Shown in pieces: positions 51,731-62,800 of a stretch of DNA of 64,000 nucleotides; position 1 is the stretch's first letter, and the number at the start of each line of letters is the position of its first letter. The stretch lies in the NCBI RefSeq assembly GCF_017875765.1, contig NZ_JAGGNA010000001.1:2693001-2757000 (forward strand). The letters are read 5' to 3'. This DNA is from Flavobacterium sp. CG_23.5 (GTDB taxonomy: Bacteria > Bacteroidota > Bacteroidia > Flavobacteriales > Flavobacteriaceae). The notes beneath the pieces are model-generated. The model had not been told where the DNA came from and made no database searches. It saw only the letters and a program-made list of their open reading frames with translations. A program made the position numbers and the translations under genes.

Positions 51731-54730
51731 ATGAAAAATAGTCTACTTAAAGGCTTGATGGTGTTTCTAACGATGCTGTGTGCCAGTTTGACTTATTCGC
51801 AAGATGTGTCAGGTACGGTATCTGACTCTAGTGGTCCTCTTCCAGGGGCTTCTATATTAGTAAAAGGAACAACTAGCGGAGCACAAACAGATCTTGATGG
51901 AAAATTTACAATCAGAAACGTTGGACCAAATGCGGTTTTAGTTTTTAGTTACATAGGTCTTAAAACTCAAGAAGTAAATGTAGCTGGGAAAACTTCAGTA
52001 ACGGTTCTGTTAAAAGAGGATTCAGCTGAATTAAAAGAAGTAGTGGTTATAGGTTATGGAACTGTTAAAAAGAAAGACGCTACGGGTGCAGTTGACCAAA
52101 TTAGCTCAAAAAGTTTTGACAATATTTCTGCAGCTTCACCTGCAGATTTGTTAAAAGGTAAAACCGTAGGGGTTCAAGTAACTTCCTCAAGTGGTGAGCC
52201 GGGAGCTGGAGTATCTATTAGAATTAGAGGAAATTCCTCAATTCGTTCAGGGAATGGACCTCTTATTGTTATTGATGGTGTACCACAAGAAGGCGGAAAT
52301 GTTTCCTCTGGCGGTAGTGATATTGGTTTAGGAAGTTCTAGTGCTAGAAACCCGCTTAACTTTATTAATCAAAACGATATTGAAAGTATGAGTATTCTTA
52401 AAGACGCTTCTTCAACAGCTGTTTATGGTTCTCGTGGAGCAAATGGGGTAATCGTTATTACAACTAAAAAATCAAAATCTAAAGAACCTGAACTTACTTA
52501 TAGTACTTCTTTTCAATCAAGCAAATATAGCAGCGATTTAGATGTAATGAGTGCTGGAGAGTATGTTGCTTTAGGCGGTACAGATAGACTTTCAAGAGGG
52601 TACAACTGGAAAGATGCAATCCTTCAAAAAGGTTCTGCTATAAATCACGATTTGTCTTTTTCTAAATCTACAGATAATTCAAGCACGAGGGTTTCCTTTG
52701 GTGCAAGTAACTCAGATGGGATTGTTAAAAATACAGGTTTAGACAAATATACTGCTTCCTTATATAATTCAAATGATTTTTTTGGAGGCGCTTTAAAAGT
52801 AGAATCAAGAATCTTATATGCAGGACTAAAGGATCGAGCTACATTAACTTCTAACAATGTAGGTTACGTTGGAAATGTTATAGGAACCGCTTTATACTGG
52901 GATCCTACTTTGCCTATTTATAATGCAGACGGAACTTATTATTCACGCGGAAATAACGGTCCTCAAGGACCAGTAGATGATGATTACCTTAATCCTGTAC
53001 AATTGCTAAATTCATATAATGATTATACAAATACAAATAAAATTATAGGTAGTATTAACTCAATTGTAAAAATCAACAGTCATTTAAAATATCAGTTCTT
53101 ATTTGGTATTGAAAATTCTAATTCTACAAGAAAAAGCCAATTATCACCCTCAATTCATATAAAAGATGTGGCACAAGCGACACAAGGTGGGGTTAAAAAA
53201 TATGGAGCGGCACAAATTTCTGAGCAAAGTAGATTTAATAAAACTTTTGAGCACACGTTAAATTATAACAATTCTTTTGGAGATAATTTTACTTTAGACG
53301 CTTTGTTAGGGTACTCGTACTATGATTATAATGCAAGTGGCCTTAATGCAAGTGGTAAAGGATACGATGCTGCTCAAACCAATTTAATTGATAATATTGA
53401 AGGAGGATTTCAACAGGAGTATAGAGCAGATTCTTTTAGAAATAGAAGTGAATTGCAATCTTATTTTGCTAGATTCAATGCTACTTTGTATAAAAAATTG
53501 ATTGTAACTGCAACTATTCGTAGAGACGGTTCTACAAAACCAGGTGTTAATGCCAAATATGATAATTTCCCATCTGTGGGTGTTGCCTACAAAATTGTTG
53601 AAAACAAAGAAGGCTTGCTTAACGATTTCAAAATTAGAGGAAGTTATGGTATTACTGGTAATCAAGAATTCCCTACAAACTCAGCTGTTGCAAGATCGTC
53701 GTATGGTTTAAATGGTTCATTGAATCTTGACAGTAATGGTAACTCTGATTTAAAATGGGAGACTACGACATCAAGCGGTGTTGGAGCAGATTTTACCTTG
53801 CTAAATAACAGATTGAATGGTACGTTTGATTATTATATGAGAGATACTAAAGATCTTATTTTCCCGATTCCATCAGCGGCTACACAACCTGGACCACCAT
53901 CGCCTCGTTACAAAAACTTACCTGGTAATTTAATCAACAAAGGATTTGAGGTTTCTTTAGGATATAAAGTAATAGACAAAGAAAATTTCACTTGGGATGT
54001 TTCAGGTAATGCTTCTTTCCAAACTAATAAAATGACTAATTTCGCTGGTTTCTTGCAGACAGGAGCTATAAATGGTCAAGGATTGTCTAATGCCTATGCA
54101 GAAGTAATTACTAATGAAAAACCTATTTATTCTTATTATATTTATGAATTTAGAGGGTATGCCGCAGATGGTTCATCAATTTATGCTGATGCCGCTGGAA
54201 ATGACTCAGGTCTTGGGACCGCATCTAAATCTATATTAGACAAACAACCATTACCAAAAATGAACCTTGGTTTTTCCACCAGCTTGACCTTTAATAACTT
54301 TGATGCTGCGGTTTCATTTTATGGTGCTTTTGGTCATTATATATATAACAATACAGCAAACGCCTATTTCTTTAAGGGCGCTTTCTTAGGAGGTAAAAAT
54401 GTGACTTCAGAGGTAGCTTCATCTGCACAAGCACAAGGGGATCCTAACTCCCCATCTACTAAATATTTAGAAAAAGGAGATTTTTTACGTATGGGTAACT
54501 TATCTTTTGGTTATAGTTTCAGAGGAGCGGCAGTATTAGAAAAGGCGAAAATTAAATCTGCTCGTTTATTTGTAAACGGATCTAACTTGTTATTATTTAC
54601 TAAATACAAAGGATTTGATCCTGAAGTAGATACTGACAAACAATTGGGAGGTGTACCTTCTGCAGGTATGGATTATTTAGCTTATCCTAAAGCGAAAAGT
54701 GTGTCGGTCGGACTTAATGTAACGTTTTAA
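51731..54730 (+). CDS. SusC/RagA-like TonB-dependent outer-membrane transporter
   Basis: This 999-residue protein has a signal peptide (MVFLTMLCASLTYSQ) and a CarboxypepD_reg-like domain (about 25-100; VSGTVSDSSGPLPGASILVK). The TonB-box region ELKEVVVIGYGTVKKKDATG is followed by a plug with IRIRGNSSIRSGNGPLIVID and SILKDASSTAVYGSRGANGV, and then a 22-strand barrel. It imports oligosaccharides across the outer membrane with SusD acting as a lid. susD follows after 11 bp. Upstream LacI operators match those of the GH13/GH65 genes, so the cargo is probably an alpha-glucoside or glucan. Confidence 0.96.
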   Translation: MKNSLLKGLMVFLTMLCASLTYSQDVSGTVSDSSGPLPGASILVKGTTSGAQTDLDGKFTIRNVGPNAVLVFSYIGLKTQEVNVAGKTSVTVLLKEDSAELKEVVVIGYGTVKKKDATGAVDQISSKSFDNISAASPADLLKGKTVGVQVTSSSGEPGAGVSIRIRGNSSIRSGNGPLIVIDGVPQEGGNVSSGGSDIGLGSSSARNPLNFINQNDIESMSILKDASSTAVYGSRGANGVIVITTKKSKSKEPELTYSTSFQSSKYSSDLDVMSAGEYVALGGTDRLSRGYNWKDAILQKGSAINHDLSFSKSTDNSSTRVSFGASNSDGIVKNTGLDKYTASLYNSNDFFGGALKVESRILYAGLKDRATLTSNNVGYVGNVIGTALYWDPTLPIYNADGTYYSRGNNGPQGPVDDDYLNPVQLLNSYNDYTNTNKIIGSINSIVKINSHLKYQFLFGIENSNSTRKSQLSPSIHIKDVAQATQGGVKKYGAAQISEQSRFNKTFEHTLNYNNSFGDNFTLDALLGYSYYDYNASGLNASGKGYDAAQTNLIDNIEGGFQQEYRADSFRNRSELQSYFARFNATLYKKLIVTATIRRDGSTKPGVNAKYDNFPSVGVAYKIVENKEGLLNDFKIRGSYGITGNQEFPTNSAVARSSYGLNGSLNLDSNGNSDLKWETTTSSGVGADFTLLNNRLNGTFDYYMRDTKDLIFPIPSAATQPGPPSPRYKNLPGNLINKGFEVSLGYKVIDKENFTWDVSGNASFQTNKMTNFAGFLQTGAINGQGLSNAYAEVITNEKPIYSYYIYEFRGYAADGSSIYADAAGNDSGLGTASKSILDKQPLPKMNLGFSTSLTFNNFDAAVSFYGAFGHYIYNNTANAYFFKGAFLGGKNVTSEVASSAQAQGDPNSPSTKYLEKGDFLRMGNLSFGYSFRGAAVLEKAKIKSARLFVNGSNLLLFTKYKGFDPEVDTDKQLGGVPSAGMDYLAYPKAKSVSVGLNVTF

Positions 54731-54741
54731 TTTTAAAAAAA

Positions 54742-56265
54742 ATGAAAAAAATAAGATTTATAAAAGGCTTATTATTTGTTAGTACTTTAACTCTAGCAGT
54801 GGGTTGTACTAATTTAAATGAGGAAGTATTAGATGGTGTACAGATAAAATCATCTACAGGAGCTTCAGGCTCTGTAAACACGGGTGCTTTGTTAGCAAAG
54901 ACCTATGAGGGTTTGAGAGATTTTAATGGACAAGGAGGGGTGTTTACCTTAGACGAAATGTCTACAGATGCTCTAGCAGGCCCTACTCGTGGTGGGGACT
55001 GGGACGATAATGGAGCGTTGAGACAAATGCACACACACACCTGGGCGCCTGATCATATTGAGGTAAAAAGTGCATGGAACTCATTATTATCTAACGTGTA
55101 TAACTGTAATGTTATAATTGAACAAGGGGGTACTGCCTCTCAAATTGTAGAAGCTCGTTTTTTACGTGCATTTTATTATTATAATGTGGTCGATTTGTTT
55201 GGTCAAGCACCCTACAGACCAGCTGGTTCTCCACTTGAGGATGATCCTAAAGTGTGGACAAGAACTGAAGCAACAAAATTTTGCATTGATGAGCTAGAAG
55301 CAGTTATTGGCGGTTTGCCAGCACGTGTAGCAGGAGATGCAAGTATTGCGAGTAAAGATGCGGGTCATTTCTTGTTAGCAAAATTGTATTTGAACAAAGC
55401 TGTTTTTGAATCAGCAGATGCTTCCGGTGCTATTACTTTTGCTGCAGCTGACATGACCAAAGTAGTACAGCACATTGATGCAATGACTAACACATTAGCT
55501 TCGAATTATTGGAAAAATTTTGCTCCTGATAACAACACTTCTAATGAAATTGTTTTTAGTTCTAAAAACATTCAAGGAGGCGCCGGCGGAAATACCCAGT
55601 CCAGATGGAGAATGTCTCAACATTACAATCAAACTCCAGGAGGTTGGAATGGTTTTGCTACCGTAGCAGAATACTACGATAGATTTGGAACTGCAGATGC
55701 TCGTAGACAATATTCTACACCGCAAATTATTGCCGATTTTGGGAATCCTGCTGGTTTTCAAATTGGTCAGCAATATGCTCCAGGAGGAGTTACTCCTCTA
55801 CTTGATAATCCTGGTATTCCTTTAGTATTCACTAAGGCTTTAACTTTGATTACAAGTGGTCCTACTCTTAGAACTGCGGGTATTCGTGGTGAAAAATACA
55901 TACCAGATAATGCCAATTTGAATTCTCCTGATAATGATTTAGTTATTATGCGTTATTCTGATGCTTTATTAATGAAAGCTGAAGCTATTGCTAGAGGTGG
56001 TTCAGGAACTGTAGGTGCCATTATGACAAATATTGCAACTCGTGCTGGTGTGACTGCAGCACCTGCAACTCTTGATGGAATTTATGCTGAAAGAGGACGT
56101 GAATTATGGTGGGAAGGTTGGAGAAGAAATGATATGATACGTTTTGGTAAATTCTTAGCAGTTAGAGAATTGAAACCATATGTTTCAGACAAAAAATATA
56201 TTTTATACCCTATTCCAGCGGATGCATTATTTAATTCTAATTTAAAACAAAACCCTGGTTATTAA
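54742..56265 (+). CDS. SusD/RagB-like surface glycan-binding lipoprotein
   Basis: This 507-residue lipoprotein has a lipobox (LTLAVGCTNL) and SusD helical repeats. Landmarks are the N-terminal NTGALLAKTYEGLRDF, the TPR-like VEARFLRAFYYYNVVDLFGQ, the RagB/SusD C-terminal domain with NDLVIMRYSDALLMKAEAIA, and ERGRELWWEGWRRNDMIRFG. It captures glycan on the cell surface and closes the SusC barrel. No SusE/F-like gene follows. Instead a strong terminator separates it from the FG-GAP lipoproteins. Confidence 0.95.
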   Translation: MKKIRFIKGLLFVSTLTLAVGCTNLNEEVLDGVQIKSSTGASGSVNTGALLAKTYEGLRDFNGQGGVFTLDEMSTDALAGPTRGGDWDDNGALRQMHTHTWAPDHIEVKSAWNSLLSNVYNCNVIIEQGGTASQIVEARFLRAFYYYNVVDLFGQAPYRPAGSPLEDDPKVWTRTEATKFCIDELEAVIGGLPARVAGDASIASKDAGHFLLAKLYLNKAVFESADASGAITFAAADMTKVVQHIDAMTNTLASNYWKNFAPDNNTSNEIVFSSKNIQGGAGGNTQSRWRMSQHYNQTPGGWNGFATVAEYYDRFGTADARRQYSTPQIIADFGNPAGFQIGQQYAPGGVTPLLDNPGIPLVFTKALTLITSGPTLRTAGIRGEKYIPDNANLNSPDNDLVIMRYSDALLMKAEAIARGGSGTVGAIMTNIATRAGVTAAPATLDGIYAERGRELWWEGWRRNDMIRFGKFLAVRELKPYVSDKKYILYPIPADALFNSNLKQNPGY

Positions 56266-56304
56266 GATTTGTTTACTATTAATTATTTTGTGAGTTAGTT
56301 AGTT

Positions 56305-56340
56305 ATAAAGAGGGTAATTTATTACCCTCTTTATTTTTTT
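56305..56340 (+). terminator. Strong terminator after susD
   Basis: ATAAAGAGGGTAA (56305-56317) and TTACCCTCTTTAT (56322-56334) form a perfect 13-bp stem with a 4-nt loop and a T tract. It splits susCD from the downstream genes or sets a lower read-through level for them. Confidence 0.94.
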
Positions 56341-56524
56341 ACCCCTATACCATTTCTTTTAACATTGTTTCCTTAAATATTTAAATTCGTATGCCTGTTA
56401 ATTACATCATTTTGCAACAATTTTTTATTGAAAGGGCTTCTAATTAGTTCGTTTTTAATTTTTTTATATAATCATTATTATATAAATTGCTCACTTCTAA
56501 TTACCAAATCAAATAGTTATAAAT

Positions 56525-59500
56525 ATGTTTAATCGTATTTTTTTATTTCTTCCTCTTCTTTTTATTTTTTCAAATTGTTCTAAAGAAAATTCAGAAAAGA
56601 AAGACGCTTTATTCTCTAAACTTGAGGCTTCAACTACCGGAATAAATTTCGTCAACGAAGTCAAAAATGGTGAGGAAATGAACATATTCAAATACCGTAA
56701 TTTTTACAATGGTGGTGGCGTCGCTATTGGAGATATTAACAATGACGGTCTTTCGGATGTTTATTTTACCTCAAACCTTGGAACAAATAAACTCTATTTG
56801 AACAAGGGAAACTTTAAGTTTCAAGACATTTCTAAAAAAGCTGGCGTTGAGGGAAAAAAATCATGGTCCACTGGAGTAGTGATGGTCGATATTAATGCCG
56901 ACGGATTTCTTGACATTTATGTATGTAATGCGGGTAATACAAAAGGCGATAATCAAAAAAATGAACTTTTCATCAATAATGGCAATGGCACTTTTACCGA
57001 AAAAGCAGATCAATATAATCTTGCTGACTCTGGTATAACAACTCATGCCGCGTTTTTTGATTATGATAAAGATGGAGATTTAGATTGTTATATCTTAAAT
57101 AATAGTTTTATCCCCGTAAGCAGTTTAAATTATTCAAATAAGAGAGATTTGCGTGACAAAGATTGGGATGTTAATGATATTCTAAAAGGAGGCGGTGATA
57201 AATTATTGCGAAACGATAATGGAAAGTTTATCGATGTAAGTGAAGCATCTGGAATCTATGGAAGCCTAATTGGTTTTGGTCTTGGCGTTACAGTTGGTGA
57301 TGTTAATGGTGATTTATATCCAGATATTTACATTTCAAATGATTTTTACGAACATGATTACTTGTACATAAACAATAAAAACGGAACGTTTACAGAACAA
57401 ATTCAAGATTGGGCCTCTCATATAAGTCAATCCTCCATGGGTGCTGATATGGCTGATGTTAATAATGATGGGACAGCAGATATTTTTGTAACGGATATGT
57501 TACCTGAACATGATGAACGTTTAAAAACGACCACCAATTTTGATAATTATGATCTGTTTTCAAGGAAATTGAGTATGGACTTTTATAATCAATATATGCA
57601 AAACACTTTGCAGATTAACAATGGAAGTAATCAATTTTTAGAAATTGCAAATTATGCAGGAATTGCAAAAACAGATTGGAGTTGGGGCGCTTTACTTTTT
57701 GATATGGACAATGATGGTTATAAAGACATCTATGTTTGCAATGGTATTTATCATGATTTAACGAATCAGGATTTTGTTGATTTTTTTGCTAATGATGTCC
57801 TTCAAAAAATGGTGATTACCGGCAAAAAAGATGATATGGAAAGCATAATCAATAAGATGCCGAGCACACCAATCCCAAACTATGCTTTTAAAAACAATAA
57901 AAATTTAACTTTCACTAATGAAGCGCAAAATTGGGGATTAGATACACCAAGTTTTTCAAATGGTGCGGCTTACGGAGATTTAGACAATGACGGGGATTTA
58001 GATTTGATTGTCAATAATGTCAACATGGAAGCGTTTGTTTATAAAAATAATTCTGAGAAAAATAAAAAAAATCATTTTGTAAAAGTTAAGCTAAAAGGAG
58101 TTAATCAAAATAAATTTGGAGTAGGAAGTGTTGTTGAATTATTTTCGGGTAAAGAAATTTTAAGACAAGAATTGATTCCTTCAAGAGGTTTTCAATCTTC
58201 TATCGATTATGTAATGACTTTTGGAATTGGAACAAAAAAAATTGATTCCTTACAAGTAATTTGGCCAAACAGTAAATTTCAAACGATTAAAAAGATCTCA
58301 AGTAATTCTACCATCAAATTGAATATTGAGGATGCTAAATTAAATTATACTCCTAAAAGTATTGCGTCGAAGAAGTTGTTCTCTGAGAAACCAACTACCT
58401 TTTTAGTACACAAAGAGAATGATTATATCGATTTTGATTATGAAGGTTTAATTTCAAAAGAGCTTTCTCAAGATGGGCCTTCGTTGGCTCTAGGAGATAT
58501 TAATGGAGATGGAAATGATGATGTATTTATTGGCGGAGCCAAAGGAAATCCGGGGAAAATTTATCAAAATAAAGGAAATGATAATTTCAGTATTACTACT
58601 CAAAAGGATTTAGATAGCGATGCAAATTATGAAGATATAGCCGCTAGTTTCTTTGATGCCGATAACGATGGCGATCAAGATTTAATGGTGGGTTCCGGTG
58701 GAAATGAAAAAGCAGATCAAGCCAATTATAAAAATCGCTTGTATCTAAATAATGGAAAAGGTATTTTCGTAAAAAGCAAAATTATCATTCCAACAACTAA
58801 TAATAACGTGTCAGTAATTGCCGCAAATGATTTTGATAGTGATGGTGATATCGATGTGTTTATTGGTAGCCGAAGTGTGCCAGGAGTTTATGGAATCGAC
58901 CCAAAACAGTTGTTATTAGAAAATGATGGAAAAGGAAATTTCACCAATGCAACAGATAAAAAAGCGTTCAAACTTAATGAAGTTGGAATGATAACTGACG
59001 CTGTTTGGGAAGATATCGATAATGACGGTAAAAAAGATTTAATTATTGTTGGGGATTGGATGTCTCCAAAAATTTTCAAAAATACGGGAAGAAGATTGGT
59101 GGAATTCAAATCAAATCTCAGCAGTTATCATGGCTTTTGGAATGCTGTAAGTTGTGTGGATTTGAATAACGATGGTAAAAAAGATTTGGTTTTGGGTAAT
59201 AAAGGAACGAATACTTCCTATACAGCGTCAAAAACGAATCCGATGAAAATGTTTGTAAATGATTTCGATAATAACGGAACGATTGAGCAAATTACGACCC
59301 GAACAATTGATGGTAAGGATATTCCAATTCACTTAAAGCAGGAATTAGCCAAACAAATTCCGTTGATAAAAAAGAAGAATTTAAGTTATGCGGATTATTC
59401 TAAAAAATCTTTTCAGGAGTTGTTCGTAAAGGAGGTGATTGATAACTCAATTCAAAAAACAGTTAATATTCAAGAAAGTGTCATTGCCATTAATAAAGGA

Positions 59501-59842
59501 AACGGCAAATTTGAAGTGAAAGCATTGCCTAAAGAAGTTCAGTTTTCTTGTGTAAACACGATATGCACCTTGGATGTGAATAAAGATGGAGTTTTGGATT
59601 TGATTTTAGGTGGTAATCAATATGGATTCAAACCTCAATTTTCCAGACTAGATGCTAATTATGGAAGTGTACTTTTAGGAAATAAAAAGGGAACTTTTTC
59701 ATGGTTGCCTTATGCCAATTCAGGTTTCTTTGTAAAGGGAGAAGTAAAGCATGTTAAAGGAATAAAAAACAAGAATAATATTAATTCGATTATTGCTGTT
59801 GTTAATAATAGCACTCCTAAAATATTTAAATGCAATGAATAA
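56525..59842 (+). CDS. FG-GAP/VCBS-repeat lipoprotein with ASPIC/UnbV domain (copy 1)
   Basis: This 1105-residue lipoprotein has the lipid cysteine at C18 (LFIFSNCSKEN). Many calcium-binding FG-GAP/VCBS loops follow, of the form D-x-N-x-D-G-x-x-D: VAIGDINNDGLSDVYF, VMVDINADGFLDIYVC, FDYDKDGDLDCYIL. An ASPIC/UnbV module lies mid-protein (about 500-595; GVGSVVELFSGKEILRQELI). A second set of repeats follows (ALGDINGDGNDDVFIGGA; ANDFDSDGDIDVFIG). The fold should be one or two seven-bladed propellers. It has no known catalytic motif; a binding or receptor role on the surface is inferred. It overlaps the next gene by 8 bases. Confidence 0.88.
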   Translation: MFNRIFLFLPLLFIFSNCSKENSEKKDALFSKLEASTTGINFVNEVKNGEEMNIFKYRNFYNGGGVAIGDINNDGLSDVYFTSNLGTNKLYLNKGNFKFQDISKKAGVEGKKSWSTGVVMVDINADGFLDIYVCNAGNTKGDNQKNELFINNGNGTFTEKADQYNLADSGITTHAAFFDYDKDGDLDCYILNNSFIPVSSLNYSNKRDLRDKDWDVNDILKGGGDKLLRNDNGKFIDVSEASGIYGSLIGFGLGVTVGDVNGDLYPDIYISNDFYEHDYLYINNKNGTFTEQIQDWASHISQSSMGADMADVNNDGTADIFVTDMLPEHDERLKTTTNFDNYDLFSRKLSMDFYNQYMQNTLQINNGSNQFLEIANYAGIAKTDWSWGALLFDMDNDGYKDIYVCNGIYHDLTNQDFVDFFANDVLQKMVITGKKDDMESIINKMPSTPIPNYAFKNNKNLTFTNEAQNWGLDTPSFSNGAAYGDLDNDGDLDLIVNNVNMEAFVYKNNSEKNKKNHFVKVKLKGVNQNKFGVGSVVELFSGKEILRQELIPSRGFQSSIDYVMTFGIGTKKIDSLQVIWPNSKFQTIKKISSNSTIKLNIEDAKLNYTPKSIASKKLFSEKPTTFLVHKENDYIDFDYEGLISKELSQDGPSLALGDINGDGNDDVFIGGAKGNPGKIYQNKGNDNFSITTQKDLDSDANYEDIAASFFDADNDGDQDLMVGSGGNEKADQANYKNRLYLNNGKGIFVKSKIIIPTTNNNVSVIAANDFDSDGDIDVFIGSRSVPGVYGIDPKQLLLENDGKGNFTNATDKKAFKLNEVGMITDAVWEDIDNDGKKDLIIVGDWMSPKIFKNTGRRLVEFKSNLSSYHGFWNAVSCVDLNNDGKKDLVLGNKGTNTSYTASKTNPMKMFVNDFDNNGTIEQITTRTIDGKDIPIHLKQELAKQIPLIKKKNLSYADYSKKSFQELFVKEVIDNSIQKTVNIQESVIAINKGNGKFEVKALPKEVQFSCVNTICTLDVNKDGVLDLILGGNQYGFKPQFSRLDANYGSVLLGNKKGTFSWLPYANSGFFVKGEVKHVKGIKNKNNINSIIAVVNNSTPKIFKCNE

Positions 59843-62800
59843 TTTTCTTAAAATAGTATTAGTTTCATTGCTGATTGTTGGTTGCTCCAAAAAACAAGAT
59901 CATTTGTTTGAAAAACTGTCACCGGAGAAAAGTAGTATCACATTCAATAATCAGTTAGACCCATCAAAAAACATTTCTATTTTAGATTATCTCTATTATT
60001 ATAATGGAGGAGGAGTTGCATTGGGCGATATCAACAATGATGGTTTAGTCGATGTTTATTTCACTTCAAATCAGGGAAAAAATAAATTGTATCTGAATAA
60101 AGGAGATGATAAATTTGAAGATATTACATCAAAATCAGGCGTTGAAGGACAAAGCGATTGGAATGCGGGAACGGTAATGGCTGATGTAAATGGTGATGGA
60201 TTTTTAGATATCTATGTTTGCGCGGTTGTGGGTATCAATGGTTTTGAAGGTCATAATGAATTATTTATAAATAACAAGGATAATACTTTTACTGAGAGTG
60301 CAGCACACTATGGATTAGATCTTGATAATTATAGTTCTTCTGCGGCGTTTTTTGATTTTGACGGAGATGGAGATTTAGATATGTATCTGTTAAACCATGC
60401 TGTACATTCTGAATCGTCTTTTGGGAATGCCGAAATTAGAAATAAAAGAAACTATGAATGTGGGGATAAATTGTTTAGAAATGACAATGGAAAATTTGTT
60501 GATGTAAGCGAGAAAGCTGGCATTTTTGGCGGCGCAAATGGATATGGTTTAGGATTGGCTATTTCCGATTTTAATTTGGATGGATATCCCGACATTTACG
60601 TTTGTAATGATTTTCACGAAGACGATTATTATTATTTGAATAATGGTGATGGGACTTTTACTGAAAGTTTGAAAAAACATTTTGGGCATACCAGTAGATT
60701 TTCCATGGGTGTAGATGTTGCCGATATCAACCATGATGGTTTTCCGGATATTATGACTTTGGACATGCTTCCTGAAGATGAGAAAGTTTTGAAATCTTCA
60801 TTAGGAGATGATAATGTGCAAATGCTCAAATTGAGAACTGAAAAATTAGGATATCATTATCAGTATACCAGAAATATGTTGCAATTGAATCAAGCTGGAA
60901 ATAATTTTAAAGAGACTGCATTATTAAGTGGGGTTGCAGCTACTGATTGGAGTTGGAGCGCATTATTTGCTGATTATGATGAGGATGGCGAACAAGATTT
61001 ATTTGTATCTAATGGAATTCCAAAGCGACCGAACGACTTAGATTATGTAAAATATTATTCTAACGATCAAATAAAAAACAAAATCGCCACCACCAAATTG
61101 TTAGATAAAGAAGCATTGAAAAAGATGCCCAAAGGCAATGTAACGAATTACGTTTTTCAAGGCTCAAAAGATTTAATGTTTAATAATAGATCTAGCGATT
61201 GGATTGAAAATGATTCGATTATTTCAAATGGGAGCGGTTATGCTGACATTGACAACGATGGAGATTTAGATGTTATCACCAATAATTTAAATAGCGTCGC
61301 ATCAGTATACATTAATAAAACAGATAAAAATGCCAATTATTTGAAATTGAAACTTCGTTTTGGAGGGAAAAATACTTTTGGGATTGGGACAAAAGTGATC
61401 TCTTATACGAAAGGAAAAAGACAATTTAAAGAGTTGCAGACCACAAGAGGTTTTCAATCTTCATCAGAGCCAATAATTCATTTTGGATATGGTAAAATCA
61501 CAAAAGTAGATTCGATAGTAGTCATTTGGCCGGATAAAACCTATCAAACTTTGAAGGATGTAAAAACCAATCAGACATTGACAATAAAAGCTAATGCTAA
61601 CAGAAAAACTTTTGATTATAATAGATTACATCCTGCCATTTTACCCATTTTTAAAAAGGTAGAAACTAATTTGGGAATTAATTTTACCCATCAAGAAAAT
61701 GATTTTATAGACATTCTTGTTCAAAAATTAATTCCTTATCAACGCTCTGACAGAGGTCCAGCAAATGCAATTGGAGATTTGAATGGAGATGGAAAAGAAG
61801 ATATATTTTTTGGTAGTTCAAAAGATAAAAAAGCAGTTGTTTATCTTCAAAACGCGAAAGGGTTTTCTAAGAAATTATTTAATGAAATTGACAATGATTC
61901 AATCTTTGAAGATGCGTCAGCTATAATTGGGGATTTCAATAATGATAAAATAAATGACTTATTTGTGGCTTCCGGCGGAGGTGAAAATGCATCTAATTTG
62001 CAAGACCGATTGTACTTAGCTAAAAATGGTCAATTTATTAAATCAACACTGCCAAAGTTAACTCAAAACGCTTCAGTTGTTAAAACTTTCGATTACGATA
62101 AAGATGGAGATTTAGATATTTTTGTGGGTAATAATTCCTTGAATAATAGATTTGGAAGCACATCAGTTTGTTATTTATTGAACAATAATAAAGGGGTTTT
62201 TACGGTTGTTCAAAGTAAAGTTTTTTCCGGTATAGGAATGGTTACAGATGCCGTTGTGACCGATTTCAATAAGGACAAAAAACTCGATTTAATTGTTGTT
62301 GGAGAATGGATGAAACCAACTTTTTTCGCTAATACCAATGGGCAATTCAAGGATGTTACGGCAACCGTTTTCCCCGAAAAAAGCAATGGATTATGGCAGT
62401 CGATTATTCCTTTTGATATTGACCATGATGGTGATCTAGATTATTTGGTAGGGAATTGGGGAATGAATTCAAAATTTGTGGCTTCGCAAAATTTTCCAAT
62501 GAAAATGTATTATGATGATTTCGATGAAAATGGCACATTTGAAACTATTGTTGCGATAGCAAAGAAAGATCAATATTATACAACCGCAGGGTTAGATGAT
62601 TTGGCTGAACAATTTAGTGGGTTAGTTAAAAAGAAATTTCACAGTTATAAATCATTTGCAGGCAAAACACTTGAAGAAGTTTTTGATCCTAAAATGCTCG
62701 GAAAAGCTAAACTCTATGAAGTACATAATTTGAAATCTGGTTATTTGAGAAATGACAAAGGAAAATTTGTTTTTGTTTCTTTTTCGAATAAAATGCAAGT

